From the NCBI RefSeq assembly GCF_002846555.1, contig NZ_PJMS01000001.1:1116001-1180000 (forward strand): a stretch of 64,000 bases of DNA, given 5' to 3'. Below, piece after piece: positions 28,427 through 35,819 of the stretch; the stretch's first letter is position 1; each line of letters starts with the position of its first letter. The notes beneath the pieces are model-generated. The model ran no database searches, was not told the origin of the DNA, and saw only the letters and a program-made list of their open reading frames with translations. Made by a program: the position numbers and the translations under genes. The stretch comes from Aquimarina sp. MAR_2010_214. GTDB taxonomy: Bacteria > Bacteroidota > Bacteroidia > Flavobacteriales > Flavobacteriaceae.

Positions 28427-28828
28427 ATGCAAAAAATAGCCCTATTATGTATGGCGATAGCTTTATTTTGTGTAAGCTGTCAATCTGAAAAAAAAGAAAA
28501 TTCAACTGTTACAATAGGAACAAAAGAACAAAAACTCTCCCCGTATGATCTGGGAAAGAAAGTATTTCATGGTAAAGGAAAATGCTATACTTGTCACAAG
28601 ATTGATAAAAAATCTATTGGCCCAGGTGTTATCGAGATTGTAAAGGTTTACAAGGATCAAAATAAGGATCTGATGTCATTTTTAAAGCAAGAAGCAGACC
28701 CTATAGTAAACCCGGAGACCTTTGCTGTAATGAAAACCAATTTTGCGATTATCAAAACATTTACAGAAGAAGAGCTTAAAGCCGTAGAAGTATATATGAC
28801 AGAAGTAAATGCTAATACAACAAAATGA
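28427..28828 (+). CDS. Lipoprotein c-type cytochrome
   Basis: Lipoprotein signal (lipobox FCVSC, Cys18) followed by a single-haem domain: CYTCH haem-attachment motif at 53-57 and Met102 (VMKTNF) as probable axial ligand. At 133 residues it has the length of a small soluble class I cytochrome held to the membrane by lipid. Likely a periplasmic electron carrier to a terminal oxidase or other acceptor. Its stop overlaps the next start by 4 bp (ATGA), so the two are cotranscribed. Confidence 0.9.
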   Translation: MQKIALLCMAIALFCVSCQSEKKENSTVTIGTKEQKLSPYDLGKKVFHGKGKCYTCHKIDKKSIGPGVIEIVKVYKDQNKDLMSFLKQEADPIVNPETFAVMKTNFAIIKTFTEEELKAVEVYMTEVNANTTK

Positions 28829-29343
28829 TATATAAACTTTTAGTATTTGTTTTTTTGATTTCGGGTACCGTTATAGCTCAGCAGGGCACTCCAAAAAGTG
28901 CCTTTCTTGAAAAGTGGAAAAACTCTAAGGACTATCTTTTAAAAATTGCTGAGCAGATGCCAGAAGATAAATTTGAGTTTAAACCTACCGAACGGGAAAT
29001 GAGTTTTAAAGAACAATTATTTCACATTCGTGGCAATATGCTTTGGTTAGGGACTACGTATTTTTCTTCAGAAGAATTTGATCGAGAAAAATTAAAAGAA
29101 AACCTTCCTGAAACCAAAACTGAAATCATTACTTTACTTACTAAGGCATTTGATAAAGTATATACTTACATTCAGGAAACCGATAAAGATGATCTGAAGT
29201 TTGAGGTTGATTTTTTTGCAGGCCGAAAATCAAAGCTGCAAATTCTTAACCTATTACAAGACCATGTTACTCATCACCGAGGGCAGCTCATTGTTTATCT
29301 TAATCTAAATGATATCGAACCACCACGTTATGTGGGGTGGTAG
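28825..29343 (+). CDS. Exported DinB-family protein
   Basis: Protein of 172 residues with a signal peptide (1-18, MIYKLLVFVFLISGTVIAQ) followed by the DinB four-helix bundle. The His residues expected for the DinB metal site are visible in FHIRGNMLWLG and HVTHHRGQLIVYL. DinB-fold proteins bind a metal through three His and include thiol-dependent transferases; the actual reaction here is unknown. Translationally coupled to the cytochrome gene by a 4-bp overlap, so a periplasmic redox or thiol role is possible. Confidence 0.88.
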   Translation: MIYKLLVFVFLISGTVIAQQGTPKSAFLEKWKNSKDYLLKIAEQMPEDKFEFKPTEREMSFKEQLFHIRGNMLWLGTTYFSSEEFDREKLKENLPETKTEIITLLTKAFDKVYTYIQETDKDDLKFEVDFFAGRKSKLQILNLLQDHVTHHRGQLIVYLNLNDIEPPRYVGW

Positions 29344-29477
29344 TCATTTGACACTATGTCTACATCAAAATCTATATTGCATAAGTGTCTTTTTAGATTC
29401 CTGTTAATATTTTGGTGTATAAGCAATATTTATGTAGTAGTTTTAACCCGTTGTGCATTTGACCTTTTTTAATTCGA

Positions 29478-29580
29478 AATTCGTCAGTTCGATTTCGACC
29501 AAAGGAAGAAGTGTATCGAGAATAGAATTTTGAATCGAAAAAGCTATTCTCGATAGCTCTGCTGAGCTTGTCGAAGTACA
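29478..29580. repeat. Intergenic palindromic repeat element A
   Basis: Fills most of the gap 29344-29677. It contains CGTCAGTTCGA, then TATCGAGAATAG (29514-29525) and its exact complement CTATTCTCGATA (29544-29555), then CTGAGCTTGTCGAAG. These pieces resemble a multicopy intergenic element I recall from marine flavobacteria; a related element is at 35570. A 72-codon minus-strand frame across it is not supported as a gene. Confidence 0.55.
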
Positions 29581-29677
29581 ATTTTTTTATGTTATTATTT
29601 TCTAAAAACACAACAGGATAGTTTTAATTTAAAAATACATTTCAAATTCCGTACTTTAGTACCATACTTAAACCACA

Positions 29678-30763
29678 ATGACTCTATTAATCATTTACGC
29701 CGTACTTTCTATTTTCTTTTCGTTTTTATGTTCGATACTAGAAGCGGTTTTGCTTAGTGTAACCCCAACTTTTATCAATGTCAAGAAAAAAGAGGGCAAA
29801 GCATATGCTAACACATTAGAAAATTTAAAAAAAGATGTAGATCAACCGCTGATTGCAATCTTAACTCTAAACACAATTGCCCATACTGTGGGGGCTATTC
29901 TGGTTGGAGTGCAAGCAGAGCAACTACCTTATAAGTTTGAAATCCTTGGTGTTAATATGGTAGGGATTGTATCTACAATCATGACACTGTTAATTCTAGT
30001 ATTGTCAGAGATTATTCCTAAAACAATTGGAGCAACATTCTGGAAGCAATTGGCAAATTTCACATCCAAATCACTTGTGATTTTGATAGCACCATTAAAG
30101 TACACAGGTATTCTATGGGTATTACGTCTTACTACTAAACTTATTGGTGGTAAAGGACATCATGGGTCAGTGTTAAGTAGAGAAGACTTTACAGCAATGA
30201 CAGATATTGCTCATGAAGAAGGTGTTTTTGAAGAATCTGAATCCAAAGTGATTAAAAACCTATTAAACTTTAAAGAAATTTTAGCCAAAGATATTATGAC
30301 ACCCAGAAGTGTGTTAAAAATAGCTCCCGAAGATCAAAATATCGCTGAGTTTTTTAAGGCTAATAAAATGTTACGATTCTCCAGAATACCAGTATATAAA
30401 GATAATCCGGATCATATTAGTGGTTATGTGCTTAAGGATGAGGTTTATAAGGGAATGGCAGAAGACAATCATGATATGATACTTGCAGACCTTAAACGAC
30501 AATTGTTTGTAGTAGATCGAAATCTAGCTGTACCAAACCTATTCGAAAAATTCGTAGAGCAACGAGAACATATTGCTCTGGTAGTAGACGAATATGGGTC
30601 GGTAAGTGGTCTGGTTACTATGGAAGATGTAATTGAAACACTATTAGGGTTAGAAATTGTAGATGAAAGTGATACCGATGCTAATATGCAAGATCTGGCA
30701 CGTAAAAATTGGGAAAATCGTGCAAGACGACTTGGGATTTTAGACGATAAAAAAGAAGAATGA
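29678..30763 (+). CDS. CNNM/HlyC-CorC family membrane protein (DUF21 and CBS domains)
   Basis: Protein of 361 residues. A DUF21 transmembrane domain (about 1-190) has at least three strong helices, including VLSIFFSFLCSILEAVLLS near the N-terminus and VGIVSTIMTLLILVLSEIIP near 100. It is followed by an acidic linker (REDFTAMTDIAHEEGVFEE) and a pair of CBS domains at about 200-320 (DIMTPRSVLKIAP, HIALVVDEYGSVSGLVTMEDVIETLLG). The C-terminal CorC/HlyC FAD-like domain is missing and the protein stops at DDKKEE. The family exports Mg2+ or related divalent cations; the substrate is not proven. Overlaps the next gene by 4 bp. Confidence 0.92.
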   Translation: MTLLIIYAVLSIFFSFLCSILEAVLLSVTPTFINVKKKEGKAYANTLENLKKDVDQPLIAILTLNTIAHTVGAILVGVQAEQLPYKFEILGVNMVGIVSTIMTLLILVLSEIIPKTIGATFWKQLANFTSKSLVILIAPLKYTGILWVLRLTTKLIGGKGHHGSVLSREDFTAMTDIAHEEGVFEESESKVIKNLLNFKEILAKDIMTPRSVLKIAPEDQNIAEFFKANKMLRFSRIPVYKDNPDHISGYVLKDEVYKGMAEDNHDMILADLKRQLFVVDRNLAVPNLFEKFVEQREHIALVVDEYGSVSGLVTMEDVIETLLGLEIVDESDTDANMQDLARKNWENRARRLGILDDKKEE

Positions 30764-31239
30764 TCGATGAGGTTTATATAGAAACCCCATTAGGTATTGC
30801 AACGATATCAGGAGATAAAGATGGAATTGCGAGTGTTTCTGTTACCAAAGAGTCAGACAATCTACCTTCTAAAGATATTCCTTTACATTTACAAAAGGCA
30901 GTCTCACAGCTCAAAGAATATTTTGAAGGCCAACGTATAGATTTTGAGCTCACTTTGAATCCTTCTGGTACTGATTTTCAGAAAAAAGTTTGGGCCGAAT
31001 TGCTCAAAATTCCTTTTGGCAAAACCGTATCCTACCTTGATATAGCCAAAAGATTGGGAGATCCAAAAACAATACGAGCCGCAGCAAGTGCCAATGGTAA
31101 AAACCCATTATGGATTATAGTCCCTTGCCATCGGGTTATTGGCAGTGATGGATCACTTACCGGATATGCTGGTGGATTATGGAGAAAAAAATGGTTGCTT
31201 GACCACGAAAGCCCTGTAAAGCAACAGTCTCTATTTTAA
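30760..31239 (+). CDS. Methylated-DNA--[protein]-cysteine S-methyltransferase
   Basis: Suicidal DNA-repair protein removing O6-alkyl groups from guanine. The active site VPCHRVIG has the acceptor Cys123; the preceding helix-turn-helix region (VSYLDIAKRLGDPKTIRAAASANGKNP) contains the Arg finger expected for base flipping. At 159 residues it is the short Ogt type without an Ada domain. The start overlaps the stop of the CNNM gene (ATGATC), so the two are coupled. Confidence 0.95.
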   Translation: MIDEVYIETPLGIATISGDKDGIASVSVTKESDNLPSKDIPLHLQKAVSQLKEYFEGQRIDFELTLNPSGTDFQKKVWAELLKIPFGKTVSYLDIAKRLGDPKTIRAAASANGKNPLWIIVPCHRVIGSDGSLTGYAGGLWRKKWLLDHESPVKQQSLF

Positions 31240-31273
31240 ACTTTAGAATATAAATAATAATAATTTGCCTTTT

Positions 31274-33229
31274 ATGAAAACTTCATTCTATATCATGAGC
31301 TGTATGCTCATTCTAATTTCTGTAGAATTGTCTGGACAAGAGTCTTTGGATAGAGAATTAAAGCAAGTAATCAATTATAATATCAAGTCAATAGATTCTT
31401 TATTAATAAAAGCAGATAGTTTAAGTAACTCTAAAAATTATGAAGAGGCAGAGAAAGCTTATAGATCCATTTTCGAGCTTGCTCAAAAAAAGCAGCAAAA
31501 AAAATTAATACTTGATGCTGGTTTTAAATTAGAGCGATTTCTATCTGAAACAATGGAAAAATATGAAGAATCTAAAGAAGTAATTATTTTTTTAAATGAG
31601 TATTGCGATCAGTTAGATGATAAAGACTGTCAAATTAAAAGTATTTTTCGATTAGGAGAACTATATCAAATAAAAGGAGAGTTTATTAAGGCTCTCGAAT
31701 ATTTTAGTGAAGCTGTATTGAGGGCAGAGAATTCAGAGAACAGTTATTTACGTTGGAAAACAAGAACGTTAAGAGGGTTTTTACTAGGAGAGATTGGAGA
31801 TCAAGATAATGCTAAAAAAGACTTTGAAAAAGCATTAAACTATCTAACAGAAGAAGATTCAGATTCTTATAGGAGCACATCCTACATTAACATTGCATCT
31901 TCATTTAGTGATAAAAAGCCTGATTCTATAATTTATTACTCTAAACTTTCTGCAAAATATTGTAACAATAATAAAAGTTCTAGAAACTGTTACATTGCTT
32001 ATAATAATATAGCATGGTCTTATCTATTAAAAGGCAAACCAAAAAAAGCATTAGAACTTATCAATGCTAATATTGATATTGATAATATGCAGTTTAGTTA
32101 TCGTGATAATTTGTATGCTGGAGTAATGCATACTATTGGGGCAATAAACTATGAATTAGGTAATTATAAAGAATCACTCGAATATTTTGAGATAGCTAAT
32201 ACATATTTTGAAAAAAAACGAACTATAGTTAATTCGATTATTGTGAAAGAGGATCTTTCTAAAGCATACGAAAAAACAGGTGACTTACGATCAAGCATTA
32301 AGGCTCTAAGAGAAATTATACCATTATTTTCTAAGATGGATAGTTTAAAAATTACCCGAGAGATTGCAAGGATTGAAAGCAAAAAAATTCTTAATATTAA
32401 AGACGAAAAAATTTCTGACCTTAAGCAAGAAAATGTAAAAATAGAAAAGAAGGTAAACAAAACTAGATGGGTTATTTATTTTTTAGGCCCTTTTCTAATT
32501 ATAATTATATCTATTCTGTTATATCGAGGGCATAAGAATGCCTTACGATTTCACCGAATTAATGAAGAGCTAAGTTTAAGTAGATTGAAATCCCTTAGAT
32601 CGATGATGAATCCACACTTCTTATTTAATTCATTTAGTACTTTACAAAATTACATTCTTAAAAAAGATAATCTTAGAGCAAATGAATATATGACAGAGTT
32701 GTCAAACCTGATCCGAAATGTTCTATCTAGTTCGGATAGTATTTTTATTAATTTTGAAGAAGAATTACAAATTTTAAAATCGTATATTACGATAGAACAG
32801 GAAAGATTTGGTAAGAATTTTGAAATAAAGTATCAAATAGATGATGAATTAATACGAATGAACCCTACCATTCCTTCTATGGTAGTTCAACCTTATATAG
32901 AAAATGCATTAATTCATGGATTTTCTCATTCGGATAAAAAAGGAATACTAGTGCTGTCTTTTGAAAAAGAAGAGGATACTTTACTATGTAAAGTGATTGA
33001 TAATGGGATAGGAAGAGGTGAGGCAGAACGATTACAGAAAAAAGGGAATGATAAAATGCATTTATCTATCGCAACAAGAAATACCAATGAGCGTTTAAGA
33101 ATTTTAAGTGAAATAATAAATCAGAAAGCAAGTGTTGTTATCCGAGATCTTTTTGAACCTTCAGGTGTATCTAAAGGGACAGAAGTAATAATTACACTTC
33201 CATTAATGAAAACCAAAATGAATGAGTAA
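31274..33229 (+). CDS. TPR-domain sensor histidine kinase, LytS/His_kinase family
   Basis: Protein of 651 residues from the ATG at 31274; a TTG three codons upstream is less likely. Signal peptide (ending LSGQ), then tetratricopeptide repeats to about residue 350 (FRLGELYQIKGEFIKALEYF, GAINYELGNYKESLEYF), a coiled stretch, one membrane helix at about 398-418 and a cytoplasmic kinase. The phospho-acceptor is H448 in MMNPHFLFNSFSTLQ, the His_kinase (PF06580) motif, followed by the ATP-binding N-box VVQPYIENALIHG and GIGRG loop. The TPRs are probably periplasmic sensors. Overlaps the response regulator gene by 8 bp. Confidence 0.93.
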   Translation: MKTSFYIMSCMLILISVELSGQESLDRELKQVINYNIKSIDSLLIKADSLSNSKNYEEAEKAYRSIFELAQKKQQKKLILDAGFKLERFLSETMEKYEESKEVIIFLNEYCDQLDDKDCQIKSIFRLGELYQIKGEFIKALEYFSEAVLRAENSENSYLRWKTRTLRGFLLGEIGDQDNAKKDFEKALNYLTEEDSDSYRSTSYINIASSFSDKKPDSIIYYSKLSAKYCNNNKSSRNCYIAYNNIAWSYLLKGKPKKALELINANIDIDNMQFSYRDNLYAGVMHTIGAINYELGNYKESLEYFEIANTYFEKKRTIVNSIIVKEDLSKAYEKTGDLRSSIKALREIIPLFSKMDSLKITREIARIESKKILNIKDEKISDLKQENVKIEKKVNKTRWVIYFLGPFLIIIISILLYRGHKNALRFHRINEELSLSRLKSLRSMMNPHFLFNSFSTLQNYILKKDNLRANEYMTELSNLIRNVLSSSDSIFINFEEELQILKSYITIEQERFGKNFEIKYQIDDELIRMNPTIPSMVVQPYIENALIHGFSHSDKKGILVLSFEKEEDTLLCKVIDNGIGRGEAERLQKKGNDKMHLSIATRNTNERLRILSEIINQKASVVIRDLFEPSGVSKGTEVIITLPLMKTKMNE

Positions 33230-33980
33230 CCTGCTTAAATGCATAATTGTAGATGATGAAATAAAAGATAGAGAGAATATGCGCTTACTTTTAGAATCGT
33301 ACTGCCCTCAGGTAGAGATTATAGGAGAAGCAAAGGATCGTACTTCTATATTATCTATATTATCCAAAACCAAACCTGATTTGGTTTTTATGGATATTCA
33401 ATTGGGTGCTATATCTGTATTTGATATTCTTAATGAGTTGGATAGTATTGATTTTAAGATCGTGTTTGTTACTGCATATGATAAGTATGCCATACAAGGA
33501 TATCAGTACGATGCTATTGATTATTTATTAAAACCGGTAAATCCAAAACGGTTAATTAAAGTAATCAATAAAATATTACTGTTTAACAATCATTCAGGTT
33601 CTAAAGAAAAGGTGCTACAAGATTTTAGTGATTTATATACCAAAATGATGGAAACGCCTAAGATATCAATTACTGATGCCAAAGGAGTTCATAGGGTTAA
33701 GGCAATAGATATTATTTATTGTGTTAGCGATGGTAATTATACCACTTTCATCCTTAAAGACAATTCAGAGATTATCATTTCCAAAAATTTAAAACATTTT
33801 GAAATTAAACTTAAAGACTATAACTTTTTAAGAATACATAAATCTTATCTGATTAATATGGATCATATTGATTTTTTGATAAAAGAACAAGGAGGATCGG
33901 TAATTATGAAAAATGGAAAATCTCTTCCGGTTTCTAGAAATTGTAAAAAAACTTTATACGAAAAGATGGACATATTATGA
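33222..33980 (+). CDS. LytTR-family response regulator
   Basis: Protein of 252 residues. Receiver domain 1-125 with acidic pair D11-D12, phosphorylated D58 (LVFMDIQLG), T84 in VTAYD and K104 in LLKPV. The LytTR DNA-binding domain spans about 150-250 (KAIDIIYCVSDGNYTTF, FLRIHKSYLINMDHI). Partner of the upstream TPR kinase. LytTR proteins bind paired direct repeats; an inverted repeat at 34081 lies 100 bp downstream, but its link to this regulator is unproven. Confidence 0.95.
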   Translation: MSNLLKCIIVDDEIKDRENMRLLLESYCPQVEIIGEAKDRTSILSILSKTKPDLVFMDIQLGAISVFDILNELDSIDFKIVFVTAYDKYAIQGYQYDAIDYLLKPVNPKRLIKVINKILLFNNHSGSKEKVLQDFSDLYTKMMETPKISITDAKGVHRVKAIDIIYCVSDGNYTTFILKDNSEIIISKNLKHFEIKLKDYNFLRIHKSYLINMDHIDFLIKEQGGSVIMKNGKSLPVSRNCKKTLYEKMDIL

Positions 33981-34080
33981 AGTGTAATATAGTTCAGATC
34001 GTTCTTTCGTACAATTAATTGAAAAGTAAAACATACGCTATAGTAGTTGTGAAATCTGTTTCTAAAAAAACAACGTCTGA

Positions 34081-34104
34081 TTAACGTAAATCTTGTTACG
34101 TTAA
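34081..34104. promoter_or_regulatory. Inverted repeat TTAACGTAA-N6-TTACGTTAA
   Basis: Perfect 9-bp arms with a 6-base spacer inside the 433-bp gap 33981-34413, between the LytTR regulator and the next lipoprotein gene. It could be an operator. Without a T tract it is not a good terminator. Nothing else in the gap is supported. Confidence 0.35.
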
Positions 34105-34413
34105 ACTTACATTAGTAGTTTCTTTCCGAATTACAAATGATTTTTTTGTATTATTTTAACTTAAGTTTAGAAGAGTATAAAAAGTCTCAATTAAAGTGTT
34201 TTTTTCATACTGAAATGAAGAAAGATTGTATCAAAAAAAACCTTCCAAAAGTATACGATAGTAGATGTTAAGATTACACAACATCATCAAATGAACTTTA
34301 TAAGTTCAAAAAAGCAGTAAATACATTCAAATTGTTGTTTAAAACATTGAGTTAATAATTGATATTAAAGGAGTATTACATTTAGTGCGTATTTAATTCA
34401 AATTACTTCAATT

Positions 34414-35328
34414 ATGAGTTTTTTTTTAAGAACAGCTATATTGTTTTTGATAGCAACTTTAATAGGAGCATCTTCATGTACCAAAGACGAAGTTGATTCA
34501 ATTGATGAAGTTCAATTCACTCATTTACCAAAAGATGTTTTAGTAAAACTAAAAGAACTGAAATTAGATCCCTCAGATTTTAATATGATAGAAATTGTTG
34601 AGATAGATGGGTCTAAAAACGAGATGATTGTAATGGGTGATATGATGATAAGTAAAGAAAGACTTATAAAAACCAATGCAAACGAGTCTGTTTATATATC
34701 AAATCGAACGAAGTTTATTGTAGATACAAAGATTCATGATGTGATTAATCTGTATGTTAATACAGAAAACACTGCATATGGCCTGTCAAAAAAAACTCAG
34801 GAAGCATTGAGAGATGCTATAAAAGAGTATAATGAAATACCAGGAACTACCATTAGATTTAACGCAATTTTTAGTAGTGATAATTCCAGGTATAACGAAA
34901 AAAATTATGATGTTTTGGTCAATGTTCAACCTGATTTATTTAGTGAAACTGATATTACAGGAGCCTCAGAATTTCCAACAAAAGAAGGGCACCCAGGTGA
35001 GCATTTTGTTCTTTCTGTAGGAGCTAATAAAGCTAGTGCTAAAAATTATAATTCTCTAAAACACTTAATAATGCATGGATTAGGTCATGTTATTGGGTTT
35101 AGGCATGTAGATTGGGCCACCAGATCTTCTTGTGTGAGGCATGAATTTCAAAAAGAAGAATCAAAGGAAGATGTTGTTATTTATATTTCAAGAATGTTTT
35201 CTAGTATGTCACCACAATTTGATTCTGTTATGAATGCTTGCTGGAGAGAAACGGAAGGAAAATTTTCTACCTCTGATAAAAAAGCTATAAAAAGCCGTTA
35301 TCCTCTTCGTAGTCCACTGTTAAATTGA
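34414..35328 (+). CDS. M57-like (HEIGH-type) lipoprotein metallopeptidase with the catalytic Glu replaced
   Basis: Lipoprotein of 304 residues (lipobox GASSC, Cys22). The C-terminal half resembles Peptidase_M57 proteins, whose zinc motif is normally HEIGHxxGFRHTD. Here it reads HGLGH at 221-225, then VIGFRHVDW, so the three histidines (221, 225, 231) are kept but Glu222 is Gly. The codon is GGA, one transition from GAA. Upstream the domain has the usual LYVNTENTAYGLS and AIKEYNEIPGTTIRF strands, and downstream the family-like SVMNACWRETEGKFSTSDKKAIKSRYP. Zinc may still bind, but hydrolysis is not expected. It follows the LytTR gene by 430 bp and has its own terminator at 35429. Confidence 0.82.
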   Translation: MSFFLRTAILFLIATLIGASSCTKDEVDSIDEVQFTHLPKDVLVKLKELKLDPSDFNMIEIVEIDGSKNEMIVMGDMMISKERLIKTNANESVYISNRTKFIVDTKIHDVINLYVNTENTAYGLSKKTQEALRDAIKEYNEIPGTTIRFNAIFSSDNSRYNEKNYDVLVNVQPDLFSETDITGASEFPTKEGHPGEHFVLSVGANKASAKNYNSLKHLIMHGLGHVIGFRHVDWATRSSCVRHEFQKEESKEDVVIYISRMFSSMSPQFDSVMNACWRETEGKFSTSDKKAIKSRYPLRSPLLN

Positions 35329-35428
35329 TTATTGTCGGGGTTAAGAAAGTGAAAAATATGATTATCCGCTAGTAATATGGATAATTTGATAAGATATCTC
35401 ATCATTAGAGTTTATGTTAGTCAGTGAT

Positions 35429-35457
35429 AAAGAGTACCTTGAAAACAGGTGCTCTTT
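35429..35457 (+). terminator. Terminator after the M57-like gene
   Basis: Arms AAAGAGTACCT and AGGTGCTCTTT (one mismatch) around TGAAAAC, followed by TTCTTTCTC, 100 bp past the stop. Confidence 0.6.
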
Positions 35458-35569
35458 TCTTTCTCTTAGATCATACTTTTATGAGGAATAAAGTTTTTAA
35501 TAGTTCTCATGTTTTTAAACCTGAGTTCGATGTAATATTTTAGTTTAAAAAAGATGTCAAATTGAGTGA

Positions 35570-35760
35570 TTTTTCATAATGACCTCTCGACTTTAGCCTG
35601 TTCTGAGCTAAGCCGAAGGACTCGAGATGACGTGGAGAAAAATTGTATCGACCCTTCGACGAAGCTCAGGATGAGAAGGATTTTTATGAAAATTTTCTTG
35701 TCTTCGATACAATTTTCTATCGAAAATCACTCTGACTGACGTGAATTTGGTATATCGAAT
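35570..35760. repeat. Intergenic palindromic repeat element B
   Basis: Composite of short inverted sequences in the gap 35329-35819: TGACCTCTCGACTTTAGCC with GACTCGAGATGACG, CCTTCGACGAAGCTCAGG, GAAAAATTGTATCGA with TTCGATACAATTTTC, and TCTGACTGACGTGAATT. Pieces match element A at 29478 (CGACTTCG and TATCGA elements, GTCAGT). It may be an old pair of elements; no coding sequence is seen. Confidence 0.5.
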
Positions 35761-35819
35761 TCAGGTTCTAACAGTGATGATTCTATTTATGAATTGGATA
35801 ATAGATGATCTTGGTTATA

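Noticed and set aside
29393..29611. Minus-strand frame of 72 codons
   Set aside because: Lies entirely in the repetitive intergenic element A and shows no homology pattern.
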